A stretch of DNA of 64,000 bases from Thozetella sp. PMI_491 (Eukaryota; Ascomycota; Sordariomycetes; Chaetosphaeriales; Chaetosphaeriaceae): NCBI GenBank assembly GCA_021432635.1, contig MU270138.1, forward strand, positions 20,536 through 84,535, given 5' to 3'. A program made the translations under genes and the position numbers. The notes beneath the pieces are model-generated. The model saw only the letters and a list, made by a program, of their open reading frames with translations, searched no databases and was not told where the DNA came from. Shown piece by piece: positions 45,851 to 57,889 of this stretch. Position 1 is the stretch's first letter. Every line of letters begins with the position of its first letter.

Positions 45851-47653
45851 ATCGTCATCTTGATCCAGGACGTCTTGGATCTCTTCCTCGGTCGCCTCTA
45901 AGCCTGACGAGCTCATAAGCTTTTCGTCCTTTCCATCCGCTATTCATCGCATTAGCTCATGATCCGAAAACCCTGTCTACCCTGACTCGAGATTCGGCTG
46001 GTGGTTTTCAGAGAACTTAGAGGTACTTACTTCTCGGCTCAACAAGCAGATTCTCTTGTACCTCGCAGTTTGTAAGTGTTGACCCTTCTCCGATCTCGCT
46101 TCGCTTTCCAAGCACACAGCCAGTCAGTTTGCAATTCTTGCCAACAACCACTCCCTCCATCAGGAGACATTGTGCAAGCTTAGCGCCTTCGTGGATCTGG
46201 CAGTTGGCTCCGATGATCGACTCCTTGATGGATGTCTTTTCTTCCACAGTGACATTCTCGGCGATCAAGCTGTCGAGCTTGGTGATGGTGGTCCGCGGCT
46301 TCACGCCTTCTGGATATGCAACCTTGCGAGCGTGTGCGAATGGGGAGGCCTTTTCGGACCCAGTCTCCTCGATGGATGGAATCTTGGCTAGCAGAAGCGA
46401 AGTCTGCAAGAGTAGTTTCGCGGTATCAACGCGTCGGATCAGGGGCTCCTCGGGCAGCGCAGAGTGAACATAGGCTAGAAAAGGCGGCGCAAACCCCTGC
46501 TCTGGTTCGGGCAGAATATCGTTATTTCTTATATGCGCGTTGACTTCGCTTGCGGTGACTGTCTTGCCACCACCAGCGGACTCAACCCGGAGCTCTTCCG
46601 GCTTGGGCTTCCTGGGAGAGTCTGATTCTTCTCCATGCGTCGAACCTTTGTCTTCCTGCGAGTCTGAGTGCTCGAAGATGCTGTCAAATCCGACTTTCTC
46701 GGACAGGCCTTTCTGCCAGCCCGCCTTCGCCCACCAGCCCACTACATCCTCGCCGATGGCCTCGAGGCGTTCGTTGCCAGCGATGAGTTGCATGACCCAG
46801 CGGGGGAAGATGTAGATGTGGGCATCACGATGCGTGGTGAGCATGCGGACGCGGGGGTGGTTCCGGATGAGGCCATGTCGAATGGGGAACCCATGCTTTG
46901 TCTCTGTCAAGTCGTTGAGCGCATCTGTGGGCATCGAGCAGACAACCCTAGACAGGTTGTTGAGCAGTGACCCTTTTGGAGGTTGTACCGTAGTAGATGG
47001 CAAGGGAACTGTAGCTAGGAAGTCTGTCTCCTGCCCCTTGATCGGAGTGGCTGTCTTGGTTTGGTACCAGACTCCAAGCCCGCCGCTGTGCCCCTTCTGC
47101 GCTGGGCGCTGGTCACCCAATAGCTCGCTCAAGCTGGCCGCCTTGACCATCCATGCTTGTACAAGCTTGTCGCCTCCGAGCTCGCACACAAGGTCGCAAG
47201 GAAGGACTACGAAATCTGAAGTGACGAGAGACTGAACTTCCGGGAGTCGGAGGATCTCGGCGGTGCCGGTGTTCTGGTCTAGGTCCTTCGGAGCAAGCAG
47301 ATCCGGCCTCGGATGTGGCAGGCTTGTCAGAAACGGATTTGTATTGAGGGCCGTAGTTATGGCCTCTGCCGAAGATGGGGGACAGATGAGCGTGATATCT
47401 GCAAGCAGGTCAGCCGGCTGAGCGCGAGATGGCCTCGCAGCACCTTCCTTGCTGGGCCCATCGATAACTCACTCGTAATGCCTGAGCGGTAACAAAATTC
47501 AATTGGATACCAGACCATAGGCCGGTTGGCAATGGGGAGCAGCGCCTTCGGATTCTGGTCTGGATTTGAGGTGAAGGTCGGGAATGAGACACCGGGTCCA
47601 CAAAGAATCAGGGCCTGGAGGCCTGGGGAGGCGATAGACACCGCGTGCGGCAT
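45836..47653 (-). CDS. GCD1: Translation initiation factor eIF2B gamma subunit
   Basis: Part of the cytosolic guanine-nucleotide exchange factor that recycles eIF2-GDP and is the target of general amino-acid control. Exons 47653-47473, 47398-46031 and 45939-45836 give 550 residues (yeast Gcd1 is 578). The N-terminal nucleotidyl-transferase-like fold is visible (LQALILCGPGVSFPTF, PKALLPIANRPMVWYPIEF, DFVVLPCDLV). The C-terminal left-handed beta-helix hexapeptide region follows (AENVTVEEKTSIKESIIGANC to NCEVQENLLVEPR). The last exon supplies a conserved acidic tail (SSGLEATEEEIQDVLDQ) ending DDDTEAD. The tail and stop read into the 10-bp tandem repeat: ACT GAG GCA GAC TGA uses one and a half units. 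Without the last splice the protein would end after SKYL. Confidence 0.93.
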
Positions 47654-48443
47654 CCTGTATAAAGTGGCTTGTTATCTCTGAGGTCAAGCGTGGAATGAAT
47701 GGTGGTGGCCGAAATCAGCCAACGAAGGTTGGATTGTGTCAAAATCGACCGTCTCCCAACGAAGCCTTCTGTGACTCAGTTTGGTGTGGACAGCGCCAGT
47801 GTTGAGAAGGTCCTCTGGTCCTGATATGAGCCTAGACAAAACCAAACAAGTCTTAAATTCCCTGCAAAAGCGAGTGACTGTCTCGCAATGTTCCCTAGAG
47901 CTTTTTTTTTCGGACAAGTGCAAACTGAACCCCTTTAGCAATACAAACGGAAGACTTGTGGAATGCACAATGACTCTTTCGCCTTGGACTCATAGCAAGT
48001 GTGTGGGCTGGAAATCGTGGCCCGAGCGCCCTACATACAAGACAGTCCGGGTCTTGCTGACTTAGCCTTTCACGTGCTCGCGAGGCTCCGCAAAGGTGGC
48101 GGCTGGTAGCGGGATAGCCACACCCCTGTCCTCTCTTCCCCCTTGCGCCTGCCCGGCCAACCAACCTCGGTCTGTGCAGGCTGAGCTTGTGGCATGGTAT
48201 CAACAAGCAGCGGGCCCCCAGCCACGCGACAAACTGCAGCTTCTGCGACGACGACCAGCCACGAATTGTGTCGCCCCCACGATTCGCACCTCGACACTGC
48301 TGCTGCATACCTCACGAACCCGTCCGAGCTTCCATTCCTCTCGCGATCCGCACCCTCGGAGCCGCCAATCCTATTACACACCGGAGCCGTGTTCCTCCGC
48401 GGCAAATGCCATGATCCAGCTGTCCGGCGCCTCTCTGCTGTAA
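47654..48443. other. Divergent promoter region, GCD1 / PEX22-like
   Basis: About 0.8 kb between two divergent start codons. No gene is supported here. Confidence 0.6.
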
Positions 48444-49819
48444 ATGTCCTCGCCGTATGATCGCTACGACCGTGGCTCCCGCCGCCGCGGGGTATGGTCC
48501 CATTGGGTGCCACTGGTCGTAACCGTGACCGTGGCTACCGTCGGTCTTGCCGCCTGGGTCTGGAGCCAGCGCAGCGACGAGGACCATGACGAGTACGAGC
48601 CTTACCACCAAGATCTCGACTACGAGAACGCCGACTACGGCGACAACCCTCCTTACGGCGCCAGCGGAGACACCAATAACGCCCGGCCGCCCCCGTCCTT
48701 TGGTGCTGGCGAGATCCGTCCCGGCGAGACTGGTTATGGCACGACGCAGCCGCCAACCTCGGAGGCGGCGGCATCGGGATGGGGAACGCACATGTCGGGC
48801 GCGCTACGTCGCACACCAAGCCCGCAGCAGTTTTTTGACAGCGCCAGGAGGACCGTCGCGGCCGGCGTGAATGCCGCCGGTGTCGCAGTGGGAAGTGCGC
48901 TGTCTGCGATCCGCGAAGAGGACAAGACTGCCTACGCCGACCACGAGACATGGTCCGAGGAGGCGGATGCCAAGAGGGAGAAGCCGGCATCTTCTCAGTC
49001 AAAGGAACCTGGCAAGAAGCGAAAGACAGTTGCCATTGTGGTGACCGCCGATGGCCATACCGACGAGCTAGACGGCGACGGATTCCACGAGCATGCTGTA
49101 GGAGCCTCCCGGCGTACCGGCCGAAATTGCCTACCTCTCTCTCTCCTACTTACTAACAAGTGTATAGTCTATCCTCTCGCACATCCCGCGCCAGATTGAC
49201 TTCTCCAAGGTCAAGCTCTTCATTCTAATCTATGCCCCCAATCTGAGGGATCCGTCGCTGGATGCGACCAACAACCTCCCTCCTCCGTCGCTCAGCTCCT
49301 CTTTCTCCAATATCGACCACAGCCAAGCGCAGGCTCCGGGCGAGAAGAGCCCCATGTGAGTGTTTACGGGCCACCGATTCGGCGTTTCACTATGCTGACC
49401 TGTTCTTTAGTATGGCTGCCGCTGCCGCTGACCCGGCTCTCAATGCGGTGTACTCGCAGGCACTCGCCCTGGTAGAGAAAGAGAGGATGGTTTTGCCTTT
49501 TACCTCCGCCAATGGCCACGCCCATATTCTTCGCCACCTCCACCCCGATGTTGTTTACCTGCAGGAGTCTCTGGCAGGAGACAGTGGCAGTGTGATCACC
49601 AACCTGCAGACCTGGCTGCGCCACGACGTGATTCTTGTCGTGGGCGCTGAAAGCGGTCACGGCGGCCTCGCTGATAGCGAATCGGAGGCCGAAAAGCCCG
49701 GCAAGGATGAGAAATGGTGGCAGCGGGAAGACCGCGTAGGCAGAGGCCGGGGCATTATCGTGGTCGACGGCATGAGAGTCCACGATGACTGGGCGCGGAG
49801 GGTGCAGGGCAAGGAGTAA
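48444..49819 (+). CDS. Peroxin-22-like membrane protein
   Basis: Pex22 anchors the ubiquitin-conjugating enzyme Pex4 on the peroxisome for recycling of the import receptor Pex5. Exons 48444-49097, 49168-49355 and 49411-49819 give 416 residues. A short basic N terminus (SPYDRYDRGSRRRG) precedes one hydrophobic span at about residues 20-40 (WVPLVVTVTVATVGLAAW), then a long acidic, disordered linker. A conserved C-terminal domain follows: KTVAIVVTAD, DGFHEHASILSHIPRQIDFS, KVKLFILIYAP, HILRHLHPDVVYLQES and DDWARRV. This matches proteins called peroxin-22-like in filamentous ascomycetes; I make that match from memory of the family pattern, and the sequence relation to yeast Pex22 is weak. The second intron's CTRAC branch and the first intron's perfect TACTAAC support the model. 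Confidence 0.75.
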
Positions 49820-50687
49820 TCGCACCGAGGGAGGAGCATGTGGTCGTCTGCTTGTTGTATGTTTTATCCAACGGAGGGATGGAGGGGATTGATCTGGCCA
49901 TGTTCCATGTTCTCATCTACATGACTGTCTCCTGGGCATCTCTGTCGGTTGATATCCAGAACTACGTACATTTATGGTTGAATTATGATATAGTTGCCTC
50001 TCCGCCAAACTGCTTGCAGCGTCTTTATAGATATCCTATGATGCTCATCTAATGAAGGCAATAATTAGGGAAAAGAGACAAGAGAACGAAAGCCCCGGGC
50101 GTGTAGCCATCCGGCAACCTCCTGAAATCTGCGCAGCTACGCGTGTTTTGCCCGGCGGTTGGACCCACCCTTGGTGTGAATCGCGGAGATCACGTGACAC
50201 TCACAGGCAGATCTGGTGCGGAGGAGGCTCTTTGACGCCGCGCTGCTTTGGGCGACTAAAATCAGTCCGAACAAAGTCACCACAACCCCACACGTCGACG
50301 TCCATCGTATCGAGAATCGACCCCTTCCCATTGAGAAAATTACTTCGGATTTATCGACAGAGAAGGAACCACATCCCAGATGCGAGCCCTTGCCTTTTCG
50401 AGTTGATAATCTTCGCGATTCGATTCCTGCGGTCGGCACCGACGTCCTTCGTTTACGTTTCCGCTCACTGCCGCGCGCATCGGATCCATCTCCACTAATC
50501 TGACCTGCTTTCCCTGACCTCCACCCCCAGACTTCCCCATCCCCAGCATCGACCACCCTGTCCGGAACATCAACAAATGCTCACCGCCCGCGCACCGTCC
50601 TGTCCCATCTGACCCTGGTGGATAGAGAAGGGCAACCCGAGAGACCATCGAGCCCATTCATTGGGGGTGGCTGCCTACGCCACAACC
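49820..50687. other. Intergenic: PEX22-like 3' region and SPT20 promoter
   Basis: About 0.87 kb. Frames reading toward SPT20 begin at TTG. No additional gene seen. Confidence 0.55.
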
Positions 50688-52438
50688 ATGGCGCCGATTG
50701 TCGCAACACCTCAACCTCCGCCCGTCGCGTCCAAGATCAAGCGTCCTGTTCCCCCGGGAATCCAAACCAATGGAGTCGTCTCGTCGCGGTCGTCACCATC
50801 GCCGTCCATGTCGGCTAAACGTCCTCCATCTGGCGTTAGGCAACCGTCGAACCCCCCAACCGCCAATGGCGTGAGCAGTACCGCAGCCCGTCCGCCGAAC
50901 CGGACGCGGAGGGAGCCATCCACCCAGGTGCTTGGCAGAGGGCAGAGGAGCACAGGCCTTCGGTCGGCCAGCATCGTGCCGGACTTTGCAGCCTCCCCCG
51001 TGACAGAGCCACCGCCTCGAGGTGCGTGCTTGGCGATGCTGAGCGACATAAGTAACGCGTCTGGCGGCTAACTTGCACATAGTGGTGACCGAGAAGTACA
51101 TACTGCGGAAGTATGCCGGGAACCCCCCCTCCCTCATCATCCACCTTCATCCCACCCATTTCCGATTCGATCAGCAAGAAGGCATGTTCCGGTACGACTC
51201 GCCGATGCGTATATTGCTAGAACACTTCCGGGAACGTTCCGTACCTCATGATATGCTGGATTACTTCACCAAATGGGGTGTTCCTTTCTACGAGGGCTGC
51301 CTCATTGTCCAGGTCCACGACCACAAGTCAGTTGTGCAGACAAAGGAGACTGCGCGACCGACGTCTGCCTCGAACAAGACCGTGCCGTTCTCCATCCACA
51401 ACTACAACCCATACCTCACGCCTTCCTCGTATGTACCTTATCCTAAAGAGAACGGAGTGAATGGCGAAAATGGTACTCCGCCTGAGGTGGCGGCGCCGGA
51501 GAAGACGGACGCGGTGAAAGATAAGGAGAACCTGCCGGGCCCAAGCGCGCCGCCCGAGGGACAGAAGGGCAAAGGGGCGGCCAAGGCGAAGGTCATTACC
51601 ATCGTTCTCCGTCCGACACAGCAAAGCCTCCAAAAGGACCTTTGCATCAAGGCAACGACTCCGCGCGATGTGGATGGCGGCCGCGACGGTGTGCCACAAA
51701 CTCCAGCGGTGCCGCCGACCCCGACGGCCGCCAGCATGCCTCCGCCGGCAAAGAAGGTGAAGCGTGAGAAGATGGAGCTAGACGGCGCCAGCATTTATGA
51801 AGCCGAAGCCCAGATTCTCCTCGCTACAACCGCGCCACTTGATCTAGAACCAGCCAAGAATGTCGAGGAGACGATTCGGAAGCTCGAACAACAAGCCCAT
51901 CCTGACCACTCTGACAAGCCGCCTGAGCCCACAACCCGGAAGAGGACTGTGGCCGAAGTTGCGGCAGACGAGCAGGCAGCGGCCGACCAAGAGCGCTACA
52001 TGCTCACCTTCGACGACCGCCTCTCTTCCAAAGCCGCCGGTGGCCAAGGCGCGGGGGCAAGTGCCGAAGGCGATGGACAGGTCGGCGCCACCACTTGGGA
52101 GCCGCGGTTTGAACGTTTCAAGGTTATTGCCGACATCAAGAGGGAGCATGCCGAAAAGAAAGAGCAGGAAAGAATCAAACAGCAGGAGAACGAGCGTCGG
52201 ATCGCGATGCAGAGGCAACAGCAGCTTGCTCAGCAACAGGCCGAGCAAGCAGCTGCTGCCGCTCAGCGGCAACAAGAGCAAGAACGGCAGATGCGCGAGC
52301 AACAAGCCCTCCGCGAACGCCAAGAAGCTCAGAAGAGGGCGATGCAAGCCCGAGCTCAGGCGCAGGCGCAAGCGCAGGCACAAGCCCAGCAACGCGAACA
52401 GCAACAACAGCGCGAGCAGGCAGCAGCCCAGCAGCGCG

Positions 52439-52529
<91 letters not shown>

Positions 52530-53868
52530 GCAGCAGCAACAACAACAACAACAGCATCAACAACAGCAGCAACAGCAGCAGCAGCAGCAAAACGCGGTTG
52601 CGATGGGCACACCACACGCGCACCCGGCGCAGAACAGCCCACTACCCAACGGGATGCCGAACGGCCTGCCGAGCAGTATGCCGCAGCAGGCGCAGGCGCG
52701 CTTCCACCAGGTCTCGCAGCCGCCCGTGTCGTCGCCCATTGTGCGCCAGAACACGCCACAGACTGCCTCGTCGCCCATGGTTTCCGTCGCCATGCAGCCC
52801 TCCAACTCTGGGATGGGCGCCAGCCCGCCGCGGCCGTCGTCTGTCGTCCAGAACCACCAGGCTATGTCGGTGCCTATGTCGGTCAGCATGTCGGCACGGG
52901 GTAGCCAGCAGAGTCACCCCTCAGGCACGCCGCGGATGCCTACCGCCACCCCCAACATGGCGCACGCTACCCCGATCAGCAGGCCGCAGATGGTGCAGAC
53001 TCCGCGGATGTCGCAGGCGAGCCCGCCACCTGGTATGCTTACTCCTCAGCAGATGGGCCAAGCGATGCTGATGAACAATCAAGGCATGCCGCAGCAAATG
53101 CAGAATATGACCTTCAACCAGGCTGCCCAGATCACTGCGCAGCAGCAACGCATGATCCAGCAGCAGCAGCAAATGGCCGTCATGCAGCAGAGCGGCATGA
53201 TGAACGGCGCTATGAACGGCGGAATGACGCAGCAGCAGGCCCAGATGCTCCAGCAGCAGCGTCTAATGCAACAGCAAATGGCTGCCGCCAACATGCAGCG
53301 TGGACAGATGGGCGTGGCGCCGCAGAGCCAGGCCCAACTGGCCCAGCAATATGCTCGGCACCTTAGCGCTATGCAGCAGCAGCCGGGCATGGGCGGGATG
53401 ACACCGATGCAGAGACAGCTGGCGGCGGCACAGGCTGCACAGGCGGCACAGGCTGCACAGGCGGCCCAAGCTGCCCAGGGCCAGAACATGATGAACGTCA
53501 ACGGGATGAACCCAGCGCAGATGCAAGCCATGCAGCACCAGATGCAGGCGATGCAGCAGGCCTCACAACAGCAGCAAGCCCAGGCGCAGATGGGCCAGCA
53601 AATGCAACTCAACCCGACGTTGCAGGCCCAGATTAGGCAGCAAGGCCAGCTTCTATACGCGAAGATGGCACAGTCACTTGCCGAGAGGTTCCAGGGCATG
53701 CAGAACATCCCGCCTGAGCTCAACGAGCAGGCTAAGAGGCAGGCCATGGCGCAGGCTAAGAATGCCGTGCTGAACGCCTTCCAGCAAAGCAGGATGAACG
53801 CGGCGGCTCAGCAACAGGCCATGCTACAGCATCAAGCTATGCAGGGGATGATGCCGCAGGGAATGTAG
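50688..53868 (+). CDS. SPT20: SAGA complex subunit SPT20 with polyglutamine tract
   Basis: Structural subunit of the SAGA coactivator (histone acetyltransferase) complex in the nucleus. Exons 50688-51021 and 51083-53868 give 1039 residues. Upstream in-frame codons begin at TTG, so ATG 50688 (ACCATGG) is chosen. The Spt20 domain begins at the splice junction: [29 protein letters not shown], then [23 protein letters not shown] and [17 protein letters not shown] helical acidic segment ([11 protein letters not shown]) follows. From about residue 480 it is low-complexity: Gln/Ala/Arg helices, then 38 consecutive Gln, one His and 11 Gln (52441-52590, mixed CAG/CAA), then Pro/Met/Gln-rich sequence. 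The C-terminal part is Met/Gln-rich, ending QGMMPQGM. The stop TAG is followed directly by a long open frame in the same phase (see next feature). Confidence 0.93.
52441..52590 (+). repeat. CAG/CAA tract coding for Q38-H-Q11
   Basis: Fifty codons of almost pure glutamine in SPT20. CAG and CAA are interspersed, which limits slippage compared with a pure CAG run. Confidence 0.95.
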
Positions 53869-54144
53869 GAGCCTTCCGGAGCAGGCATTCATCCCCACTC
53901 CTCAAATCTGGCTGCCCTGGAGCAGCTGATCGACGAGCATGCCACGCGAGGCACACTGACCCCCAGGTTCTACGAGAACTTGGTGCGGCTGGCAGGCACC
54001 TCGCCGGGCATGATCGACGCGCTTCTCGGCAAAATCAGGGAGCACTTACCCGGGTTTTTCCTCGGACTGCACCGACTCATGGAGCGGCGCGTCGGGTTTA
54101 GCGCCGCCGGTGAGGTCTGGTTAGATGAAGAAGGAAGCATATGA
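53869..54144 (+). other. In-frame 91-codon open extension directly after the SPT20 stop
   Basis: Starting with the codon after the SPT20 TAG and in the same phase, 91 codons are open up to TGA at 54142. Codon use looks like that of real genes here (mostly G/C in third position) and the product is an ordinary, non-repetitive sequence: NLAALEQLIDEHATRGTL, RFYENLVRLAG, then MIDALLGKIREHL and GLHRLMERRVGFSAAGEVW. It has internal Met codons but none near its beginning. It may be a C-terminal extension reached by readthrough or alternative splicing, or part of an unrecognised gene. I do not recognise a family. Confidence 0.5.
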
Positions 54145-55464
54145 GCAATCTCTAGAAAGGGGAGCAACGGAAAGACACTTCCTACTGAATGGCCCCGCCC
54201 CGCCTGCGCATTCCGGAGCGGACGGAGCTACCTGCAACATGCAGGATACAGGAACGGAGGAAATCGATCCATAAGCATACACCAGAGGACCTATCAGCGA
54301 GGAAGAGCACTGGTCCGGTTGTGGGAAAGTTTCTCTCGAATTCATGGAAAGGCTTTCTACTTAGATACCCCCGGGGTACGACGGACTCGGACTTCAGTGC
54401 ATTTGGGAAATGACGGTTCGACTGCGCTGCGAATAATATTCTTCACAGCAGCGTTCCCTCCCGTAGTTTGCCTAGGATGGGCAGGCGATGGGGGAGGATC
54501 CGATTGTCAACCCAACAGCGGTACGTTTCGATTTTTGCTGTTGGTCCAAGCGAAGTGGCTTCGTACCTATGCCACACGGAGTCGACGAAAAATGGGTTAC
54601 AGAGGATACGAGAGGCAGTCATTATCAATTCGGGGTGTTTATCTACCAGGCGTGGCTTTGGGAAGGAGGGCACTTATAAGGTTGATACCGTACCTAGCAC
54701 GAGCGATTGACATACGTTTACGATCCTCTGTTCGCCCTCTGACCATCCAATGTATGCGTGTGGTTGCATTGCAGGCTCGGGCGTGTACGATTCCTACGGT
54801 GCGACGGCCTGCCTCCTAGATGCGCGTTGTTCCGAAGAAGAAGGTTTGGCTCCTACCTCTATGTGTATCTAAGTAGGCAGATACCCCCAGAGCTAATTAC
54901 CATGTATTACTGCGTTGGCATCGAAGCGGCTTCGCCGAAGAGACGTGGAAGAGGTGACGGAAGGGGTGTCACGTGTTTGCAGACCAGGGGAGTGATCGCC
55001 ACCTGCAGGCTCGGATGCACGGACCAGGGCGTTTTGGGCACGAGCAAGTATGACGGAATCTGTGCGGACACAGGCTTGACAGGCCGGGACCTGAGTAGCG
55101 TCTGGTGATGCAGGACATTGCAAACCTCGTCATCCGACAAAGGTAGCTGCCTCCCTACGCCTGTCACCTAGCCCACGTGCACCACTCTCTGCCGACACTC
55201 TCCTTTCCTTTTTTCTTCTTCTTTCTAACCCGCAACGTCCTTTTCGACGGCACTGGCGCAGCGGCCGTCGGTTCTCTCTCCTTTGTAACGAGTCCGGGCT
55301 CGCGTTCTCTCTACTGCCTAACAGACTAACTGCCAAGTCGCCGTCCCTACTCGATCGGAAGCTTGACTGGCGGCAGTTTGCATACCAAGCCCTCGCCCCC
55401 CGGCTTTCTATTCCTCCCCACCCTCGTATTCCGACGCGTCCACCACGTTCGATACCACCCCGAG
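54145..55464. other. Intergenic region upstream of ATG27
   Basis: About 1.3 kb. Apart from the SPT20 3' region nothing is recognised; the last 250 bases are pyrimidine-rich leader sequence of ATG27. Confidence 0.5.
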
Positions 55465-56722
55465 ATGAAGTTGTCGAGGCCATCCGCCCCGGAGGCGGCG
55501 GTGCTGCTAGCCCTCCTCACGTCGGCGACACCGGCAGCGGCCAAGTTACTAGACTGCGAGAATCTTCTGGTCGACGGTCACAAGTTCAACTTTTGGGAGC
55601 TGCGCGGCCCCCACAGTGTCGTCACTAGCGGGTTCCAATCGCCAACCTACACCAACACAACGTATACGATCGACATATGCCGCTACTTGGAGCGGAGCAA
55701 CGACGTGCCCGCAAATGAACAGTGCAGCAACGGCGCGAAAGGTACGTACCTGGGAAGGTCTCGGGGGGACGCGACAGGGCTCGGTCAGACGGGCAATCTG
55801 CTTTTATAACACAGTAGCTCTGCCGCACTCGCCCCCTTCGCCCACCGCGGTGTGGGATGGAGCTGCTCCTGACAAATGCCTTGCTGCTAACAATATCTTC
55901 CTTCTAGTGTGCGGCATCCGGCGTTTAATTGACCCCGAAAAGAAAATCGACACGGTGGAAGCTGTGATTCCCATCGCCGGCGAGCTAGCCAACCACGGCG
56001 GCAGTCAGTTCGACTGGGAGGCCACGCGGCTCAAGACGTCGACCGCGAACGACGATATCGGCAAGGAAGGAGTGCGCGTGACGCTCAAAGGCGGCAAGCA
56101 TGGAGGAGTCGCACAGCAGGCCGTCGTGGAATTCCGTTGCGCAAACATGACTGGCACCGAGAACGAGTGGGAGTCTGAGGATAAGTACGTCCAAGGTCCC
56201 GCGCTACGGAGCATCCGCGGTGTGTCGGGCCGGGACGACGGCGCGGACTCTCCCGAGAGCACTCCCGAGCAGCAGCTCAAGAAGCCCGATGCGGCGCTGA
56301 TCTGGAATGGCCGTCACAACGTAAAAGACGTTGAGACGCTGTTTCTCACGTGGCACACCAAGTTTGCCTGCGAGTCCCTGTCTGAAGGAGATGGAGCGCC
56401 ACCCCCTAAGAAACACTGGGGTTTCTTTACGTGGCTCGTGATCCTGTACGTCGTCCAGTCCTCCCCCCTTTTCCCACGAGATTGGACCGCCGAGGGCCCA
56501 GCTGACCAGGCAACACCGCGATATAGGATCTTCCTCGGCGTTGCAGCCTACCTGATCTTCGGGTCCTGGCTCAATTACAACCGCTACGGCGCGAGGGGCT
56601 GGGATCTACTGCCCCACGGCGACACAATCCGCGACGTCCCGTATCTACTAAAGGACTGGACGCGGCGGGCGCTCAACACAGTCCAGGGAAGCGGGAGCAG
56701 GGGTGGCTATTCGGCTGTCTAG
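55465..56722 (+). CDS. ATG27: Autophagy-related membrane protein Atg27
   Basis: Type I membrane protein that cycles between Golgi, endosome, vacuole and the autophagosome formation site and supports Atg9 traffic. Exons 55465-55741, 55908-56445 and 56527-56722 give 336 residues. A signal peptide (about residues 1-26, ending TPAAA) is followed by a luminal Mrl1/Mannose-6-phosphate-receptor-like domain with paired cysteines (LLDCENLLVDGHKFNFWEL, IDICRYLE, NEQCSNGAKVCGI, FRCANM, KFACES). One transmembrane span is rebuilt across the second intron (FFTWLVIL|IFLGVAAYLIFGSWL). The cytosolic tail ends GGYSAV; a terminal Tyr-Ser-Ala-Val also ends yeast Atg27, where it is a sorting signal (established knowledge). 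The first intron has a GCTAAC branch point. Confidence 0.94.
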
Positions 56723-57889
56723 GAGCAGCGACTGAGCCAGAACAGCGTGGACGTGCGCCCATGAAGCAGACGGGACGAGGCGGAGCGGGCGGGATATGCG
56801 CAAGAGGGAACGGGCGGAGGTGCACGCATCACTTCGAGTTCTCTTCCCATAATGGGGCAGAGATAGGAACGAGGAAAGGAAGAGCAAGAAGTCTGGGCAC
56901 ATCATATATTCCTTTGGACCGTGGAACGGCGTTCGGGGCAGGCGAGTGCTTCACATCTCGAGGCTTCATGCAAGCAAGCCCCCCCCCCCAAACCCACGCG
57001 AGGGATCATATCCAGATAGCCCTCGTGTCTGTATCGTGTACAATCACTGTAACCCCGGCATATTAGAATTTGGTTCGGCTCTGGTGTTACATGCAGGACG
57101 CTCAACGCCTGGCCGGGAGGAAGCTCCGGCAAATTGTATCCCGTAGCTAGACTCACGTTTCCACTTTCAGCTTCGCGTAAAGCAGACCTGGAACTGGAGG
57201 CGGGGAGCGCGGGCGGGGGGCGATGCGATGCCATCAAGGTGCCCAATGCTTGGTAGAGAGAGGCGGCGCCCGTCCTCTCTTGTGGACTGGTCGACTGGTC
57301 GACAAGTACGGGAAATGTACATATTCAGTAATCCTCGCACTCTCCCACCGAAATCCGTCTATGCCGAGGCACATGGCCCCACCAACTCAGCAGCTTAGCA
57401 GCTCAGCATCAGCTGTAGAGCCGGAGCCGGTTAGAAAAGTGGGACTCGGCGCCGTCTTTAGCGAGCACATGTCATTCATTCAATTCATACATACATTCAT
57501 TCATGCCTACTGTACATAGCAGACAGCCACTCTCCTCTTTTGTCCTATTCCACATCACGCTTCTACTTACTAGAGGGCTGTCCTGAGAATTCGCGTAGAT
57601 ATTTTAACGAGCGGCTGCCACAAGAGCCTTTCTAGTTGGTTTGAGCAGCAACGCCCAGCAGCACAGGTCGTAGAGCGCACCGTAGGTAGGCATTGACTGT
57701 CTCTTCCCTCGCCCTAGCTCCCTCGGGATAGGTCCCCCCCAACGGATCGCCGCTCATCGAGCTTACAGAAACTCCTCGAGCAACCCCGTCGCCGCCAGCA
57801 CTACCACCACCACCACCACCACCACCACCTACTACTACTATTACTACTACCGCACCGCCCCCTCGGCGTGCGCATCTACCGCCGCTGCA
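56723..57889. other. Intergenic: ATG27 3' region and isomerase leader
   Basis: About 1.2 kb with a CATT/CATA tetranucleotide run near 57470-57505 and trinucleotide repeats (ACC)n and (CTA)n at 57803-57850 just before the next start codon. No gene seen. Confidence 0.55.
57803..57850. repeat. (ACC)n then (CTA)n microsatellite in a 5' leader
   Basis: About nine ACC units run into about seven CTA-type units, ending 40 bp before the isomerase start codon, so probably in the transcribed leader. Confidence 0.85.

Noticed and set aside
51844-52759. Minus-strand frames with poly-Leu and poly-Ala
   Set aside because: They are the antisense reading of the CAG/CAA tract of SPT20.
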